A DNA stretch of 35,429 nucleotides from NCBI GenBank assembly GCA_013043295.1, contig JABDOO010000018.1, forward strand, positions 1 through 35,429, in the 5' to 3' direction. Under the pieces are notes generated by a model that made no database searches, was not told the origin of the DNA, and saw only the letters and a list, made by a program, of their open reading frames with translations. The translations under genes and the position numbers were made by a program. This stretch comes from Candidatus Nitrosopumilus sp. (GTDB lineage: Archaea; Thermoproteota; Nitrososphaeria; Nitrososphaerales; Nitrosopumilaceae). Shown one piece after another: positions 32,498 to 35,429 of this stretch; position 1 is the first letter of the stretch, and each line of letters opens with the position of its first letter.

Positions 32498-33259
32498 ATG
32501 TTCAAATTTAGTTTGGTTGTGATAAAAGATAAAGTTGCAATAATTACTGGTGCTAGTAGCGGTATTGGTTTTGCGACTGCTTTAGCCTTATCAAAAGCTG
32601 GTGCAAAAGTTGCAATAGGAGCTAGACGAGTTGACAGATTAGAAGAGCTAGCTAAAAAAATCACCACTGATGGTGGAGAAGTATTTTTCCAAAAACTAGA
32701 TGTAACAAAAAGATCTGAATGTGAAAATTTTGCTAAAGCAGTTTTAGATAAATGGGGTTCTATTGATATTTTGGTAAACAATGCAGGTTTGATGCCTCTT
32801 AGTTTCTTCAAAAGTCTCAAAGTTGACGAATGGGACAGAATGGTGGATGTGAATATCAAAGGTGTTTTGTATTCTACAGGTGCTGTAATTTCTCATATGA
32901 AAGAAAAAAAGTCCGGCCATATAGTTAATCTATCATCTGTAGCTGGAAGAATAGTATTTCCAGCTGGTAGTGTATATTGTGCTACAAAACATGCAGTTGC
33001 TGCATTTAGTGAAGGTTTGAGACAAGAATTTAGTGTACGCTCAAACATTAGAGTAACTAGTATTGAACCAGGTGTGGTTGCTACAGAACTTAATGATACA
33101 ATAACTGATGAATCATTACAAGGATTCATTGAAAATACAAAAAAGATGGAAGCATTACAAGCCGAAGATATTGCAAAAGCAATTTTGTATGCAGTTGATT
33201 CACCATCTCACGTTAATGTTAATGAAATTTTGATTAGACCTACAACTCAAGAACGTTAA
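32498..33259 (+). CDS. Short-chain dehydrogenase/reductase (SDR)
   Basis: The 253-residue classical SDR has the NAD(P)-binding loop TGASSGIG near residues 17-24 and the GARRVDRLEEL stretch, where the Arg pair suggests NADPH preference. It keeps NNAG near 90, catalytic Ser in VNLSSVAG and the YCATK pair (Tyr-x3-Lys) near 161-165. The substrate cannot be told. ATG 32498 gives an extra 7 residues before the usual SDR start; GTG 32519 (MIKDKVAIITG) is equally likely. The flavoprotein gene begins 1 base after its stop, so the two form an operon. Confidence 0.88.
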   Translation: MFKFSLVVIKDKVAIITGASSGIGFATALALSKAGAKVAIGARRVDRLEELAKKITTDGGEVFFQKLDVTKRSECENFAKAVLDKWGSIDILVNNAGLMPLSFFKSLKVDEWDRMVDVNIKGVLYSTGAVISHMKEKKSGHIVNLSSVAGRIVFPAGSVYCATKHAVAAFSEGLRQEFSVRSNIRVTSIEPGVVATELNDTITDESLQGFIENTKKMEALQAEDIAKAILYAVDSPSHVNVNEILIRPTTQER

Positions 33260-33260
33260 G

Positions 33261-34409
33261 TTGTCAAATATTCCACATGTTGTAATTTTAGGGGGTGGGT
33301 TTGGTGGATTATCAGCTGCCAACGAGATAAGAAAATCACTATCTACATCTGAAGTAAAAATTACCTTAATTGATAAAAAAGACTGGTTTATGGTTGGATT
33401 TGCAAAGCTATGGATCATAAATGGCACACGAACTTTTGAAAATTCAGTTGGTTCATTAAATGAACTGCAAAAAAAAGAGATCAATTTCATCAAAGATGAA
33501 ATCATATCAATTAATTCTGAAAAAAAGTATGTTGAGACAAAATCTGAATCAATTTCATTTGATTTTCTAATAATTTCAATGGGTGCTGTACTGGCACCTC
33601 AAAAAATTCCTGGATTAGAAGAAAATGGATTCAATCTATATGATCACAATCAACTTTCACAAATTCACGAAAAACTTGATAATATGACATCAGGAAAAAT
33701 TGCAATATCAATAATGGGCATGCCTTACAAATGTCCTCCAGCACCATTTGAGGCTAGTTTATTGATTGATGCGATGCTAAGAAAGCGAGGAGTTCGTGAT
33801 TCTGTTCAAATTGATTTTTACAGTCCAGCTCCTATAACACTGCCTGCAGCTGGACCTGAGGTAAGCAAACAAATTCTCGATCTAGTAAATTCAGAAAAAA
33901 TTATTTTTCATAATTCTAGTAAAATTAAATCTGTTGAATCAAATAAATTAATTTTCGAAAACAGTGAAGCTGATTTTGATTTGTTATTAGCAGTACCACC
34001 TCATATTGCCCCAAAAATTATTTATGATTCTGGATTAGCAAAAGAACCTGGATTCATTTTAATAGACAGAGATTGCAAAACACCTTTTGAAAATGTCTTT
34101 GCAGTAGGTGATGTAACTAGTTTAACTGTTGCAGAAAATATGGCAGTCCCAAAAGCAGGGATTTTTGCAGAAGGCGAAGGAATTACAGTTGCTAAAAATA
34201 TTATTTCAAAGATTCAATCAAAAGAAGAATCCGCACTATTTGATGGAAAAGGTGGCTGTTTTATTGAATCAGGTAGAGATACAGCATCTGTAATTGAAGT
34301 GGATATGTTCACAAACGATAAACCTTCCACTAATCTAACAGAATCAACATCAGATAATCTTTCTAAAAAGATTGAATTTGAAAAAGAACGATTATCAAAA
34401 TGGTTATAG
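33261..34409 (+). CDS. SQR/NDH-2-like FAD-dependent oxidoreductase
   Basis: The 382-residue flavoprotein has the FAD-binding VVILGGGFGGLSAANEI at residues 7-23, ISMGAVLAPQKIPGL in the middle and VFAVGDVTSL near 280. The segment MPYKCPPAPFEASLLID near residue 158 is the conserved Cys region of sulfide:quinone oxidoreductase-like and flavocytochrome-c-type proteins. A second redox Cys is at GKGGCFIESG near 333. It may therefore oxidise a sulfur compound or transfer electrons to quinone. The exact reaction is uncertain. The start is TTG, directly after the SDR gene. The C-terminus is a charged tail. Confidence 0.8.
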   Translation: MSNIPHVVILGGGFGGLSAANEIRKSLSTSEVKITLIDKKDWFMVGFAKLWIINGTRTFENSVGSLNELQKKEINFIKDEIISINSEKKYVETKSESISFDFLIISMGAVLAPQKIPGLEENGFNLYDHNQLSQIHEKLDNMTSGKIAISIMGMPYKCPPAPFEASLLIDAMLRKRGVRDSVQIDFYSPAPITLPAAGPEVSKQILDLVNSEKIIFHNSSKIKSVESNKLIFENSEADFDLLLAVPPHIAPKIIYDSGLAKEPGFILIDRDCKTPFENVFAVGDVTSLTVAENMAVPKAGIFAEGEGITVAKNIISKIQSKEESALFDGKGGCFIESGRDTASVIEVDMFTNDKPSTNLTESTSDNLSKKIEFEKERLSKWL

Positions 34410-34410
34410 T

Positions 34411-34620
34411 TTATTCATCTGAATCTTTGCTTTTTGATAGATGTTCTAAAATTGCTTTGACTCCTACATCCAATTCTTCATTATTATTTGCCAGATTGAG
34501 TTTTTCTGGAAGACTATTTTTAAAATCTTCAGCTTCAGCTTCTATACTTCTTTTTTGAATACAATCTAGATGATCTTGATCTGTAGCAGAAATCTTATGA
34601 CAAATATTACAAAGTTTCAT
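34411..34620 (-). CDS. Small CxxC protein, putative zinc binder
   Basis: The 69-residue protein starts MKLCNICHKISATDQDHLDCIQKR. CxxC, a His and a further Cys could form one zinc site. The rest is acidic and helical (EAEAEDFKNSLPEKLNLANNNEELDVGVKAILEHLSKSK). I do not recognise a family. I chose ATG 34620; a TTG directly upstream is less likely. A T/A-rich element near 34643-34653 is about 28 bases away and may also serve the divergent tRNA gene. It ends 2 bases from the convergent flavoprotein gene. Confidence 0.6.
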   Translation of the reverse strand: MKLCNICHKISATDQDHLDCIQKRSIEAEAEDFKNSLPEKLNLANNNEELDVGVKAILEHLSKSKDSDE

Positions 34621-34642
34621 CAATTTTGTTTACCAATACGAC

Positions 34643-34653
34643 GATTTAATAAT
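34643..34653. promoter_or_regulatory. Shared TATA-like element for tRNA-Pro and the CxxC protein
   Basis: ATTTAATAATT contains TTTAATAA on the plus strand and TTATTAAA on the minus strand. It lies about 28 bases before the tRNA 5' end (34677) and about 28 bases before the ATG at 34620 on the other strand, so it may direct both. Confidence 0.4.
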
Positions 34654-34676
34654 TTCATTTTGTGCCTCTGAAACGA

Positions 34677-34750
34677 GGGAACGTAGTCTAGCTTGGTATG
34701 ATACTAGTCTGGGGGACTAGTGGTCGCAGGTTCAATTCCTGCCGTTCCCA
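34677..34750 (+). tRNA. tRNA-Pro, anticodon GGG
   Basis: The 74-base cloverleaf has acceptor arms GGGAACG (34677-34683) and CGTTCCC (34743-34749) with discriminator A. The anticodon stem CTAGT/ACTAG (34704-34708 and 34716-34720) encloses the loop CTGGGGG with anticodon GGG at 34711-34713. The T arm is GCAGG-TTCAATT-CCTGC (34726-34742). The D arm is short with GTC/GAT pairing. There is no intron and no encoded CCA. The discriminator abuts the stop codon of the convergent kinase gene. Confidence 0.95.
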
Positions 34751-35429
34751 TCATAATTTTAAAACTTTGAGTAATTTTTCAAAATTTTCTCTTGATTTCT
34801 CTTGCTTGTATGATTTTAGAGCCTGAATAATTTTCTCTTTGGATGAATTTTTGTAAATTTTTTGAGCTTTTTTTGAAATTCCTGAACCAATAAAAAATGC
34901 TTGAGTAATCGATGTCACATTAGATGGCCTTCTTTCTGTACTTGAACTTTCAAAATCAATTAGTGAAGTTTTTGTTTCACCTACAATAACATGCTTTGAA
35001 ATATTACTTAGTTCACCGTGATCAAATCCAATTTGATCTAATCTATAACAATCTTCTAACACATTTCTTATGATAGTTTTTAATTTTTTTGCACTTCCTA
35101 TTCCCTTTAACATCTCAATCCAATCACTAAATTTTTCCCCATCCAAATATTCCATTACTAAGAAATTTTTACTGACATCAATCATTTTTGGACCAACTTT
35201 AACTGAGTTAACTAATTTTAGTAATATTGCCTCATTTTTCATATTTTTCCTTGGAGAATCAGTCCTTCTAATTTTTAGAGCTACTGTCTTGCTACCTTTT
35301 TTTGCAATTACTACAACACCAACGTATCCTTTTCCTAAGATTGCTAAATTTCCAAGTGTCGTAGGACCTGTTAAAGAAATAGATTTTATTTTTAATTTTT
35401 CTAATTCGTTAATTCTTGATTTTATTTGA
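34751..35429 (-). CDS. Atypical protein kinase-like protein (5' end outside the window)
   Basis: The frame is open to the right edge, so the ATG at 35242 is internal and the gene starts beyond the window. Upstream of that Met the frame reads a glycine-rich loop LGKGYVGVVVIAKK and TVALKIRR with the ATP-binding Lys. Further on come LVMEYLDGEKF (hinge), DHGELSNISKHVIVG in place of the usual HRD/HGD catalytic loop, and LIDFESSS in place of DFG. This resembles the archaeal predicted Ser/Thr kinase family COG2112, which I recall having a similar HGQLS..KHV loop. Activity cannot be judged from the sequence alone. It ends against tRNA-Pro. Confidence 0.75.
   Translation of the reverse strand, partial: QIKSRINELEKLKIKSISLTGPTTLGNLAILGKGYVGVVVIAKKGSKTVALKIRRTDSPRKNMKNEAILLKLVNSVKVGPKMIDVSKNFLVMEYLDGEKFSDWIEMLKGIGSAKKLKTIIRNVLEDCYRLDQIGFDHGELSNISKHVIVGETKTSLIDFESSSTERRPSNVTSITQAFFIGSGISKKAQKIYKNSSKEKIIQALKSYKQEKSRENFEKLLKVLKL

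Noticed and set aside
1-35429. CRISPR arrays, insertion sequences, prophage or integrated elements
   Set aside because: No regularly spaced repeats, transposase, integrase or phage genes are visible. The one tRNA gene is not flanked by a partial duplicate of its 3' end or an integrase.

Overview
The window looks like the chromosome of an ammonia-oxidising archaeon of the Nitrososphaerota (Thaumarchaeota), probably close to Nitrosopumilus. The base composition is low in G+C. Both subunits of the archaeal DNA polymerase D are present, together with Orc1/Cdc6, a GINS subunit, two TFB transcription factors, a thermosome, a Cdc48 ATPase and geranylgeranylglyceryl phosphate synthase (archaeal lipids). 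There are also many small Cys-rich proteins. Many genes have a TATA-like box about 24-28 bases before the start codon, so their mRNAs are probably nearly leaderless. I used that spacing to choose among alternative starts. These family assignments come from reading the protein sequences; no database search was run.

Layout. 1-1601: sulfur/PAP metabolism (the end of a CysQ-like phosphatase, and CysC) and a hemerythrin-like protein. 1683-7213: a Na+/H+ antiporter, TFB number 1, several small proteins, a CrcB fluoride channel with a small partner, and the divergent TFB number 2. 7231-10665: a secreted coiled-coil protein and an hsp20-cdc48 stress operon with a palindromic operator candidate at its promoter. 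10764-17180: an ACT-domain protein, a type II NADH dehydrogenase, a three-part secreted cyclophilin/CFI-box protein, a PH-like protein with cobalamin CbiE, a degenerate cupredoxin and a SpoIIM-like membrane protein.

17235-26339 is the replication region and the most interesting part. The polymerase D small subunit (DP1) converges on orc1/cdc6. A 492-base gene-free stretch upstream of orc1 has the features of a replication origin: two 23-base ORB-like repeats, four exact copies of the palindrome TGTTAACA with more half-sites, and an A/T-rich tract. On its far side lie a small winged-helix protein, a 53-residue AbrB-like protein, a membrane-anchored winged-helix protein whose promoter carries a dense cluster of TCACAT motifs, and then GGGP synthase with the polymerase D large subunit (DP2).

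26342-35429: serine hydroxymethyltransferase, thermosome, glutamine synthetase, a GINS subunit, small membrane and zinc proteins, a short-chain dehydrogenase with a sulfide:quinone-reductase-like flavoprotein, tRNA-Pro(GGG), and the 3' part of an atypical kinase gene running off the right edge. I saw no insertion sequences, CRISPR arrays, rRNA genes, inteins or prophage. The region reads as a core genome segment, not a mobile island.
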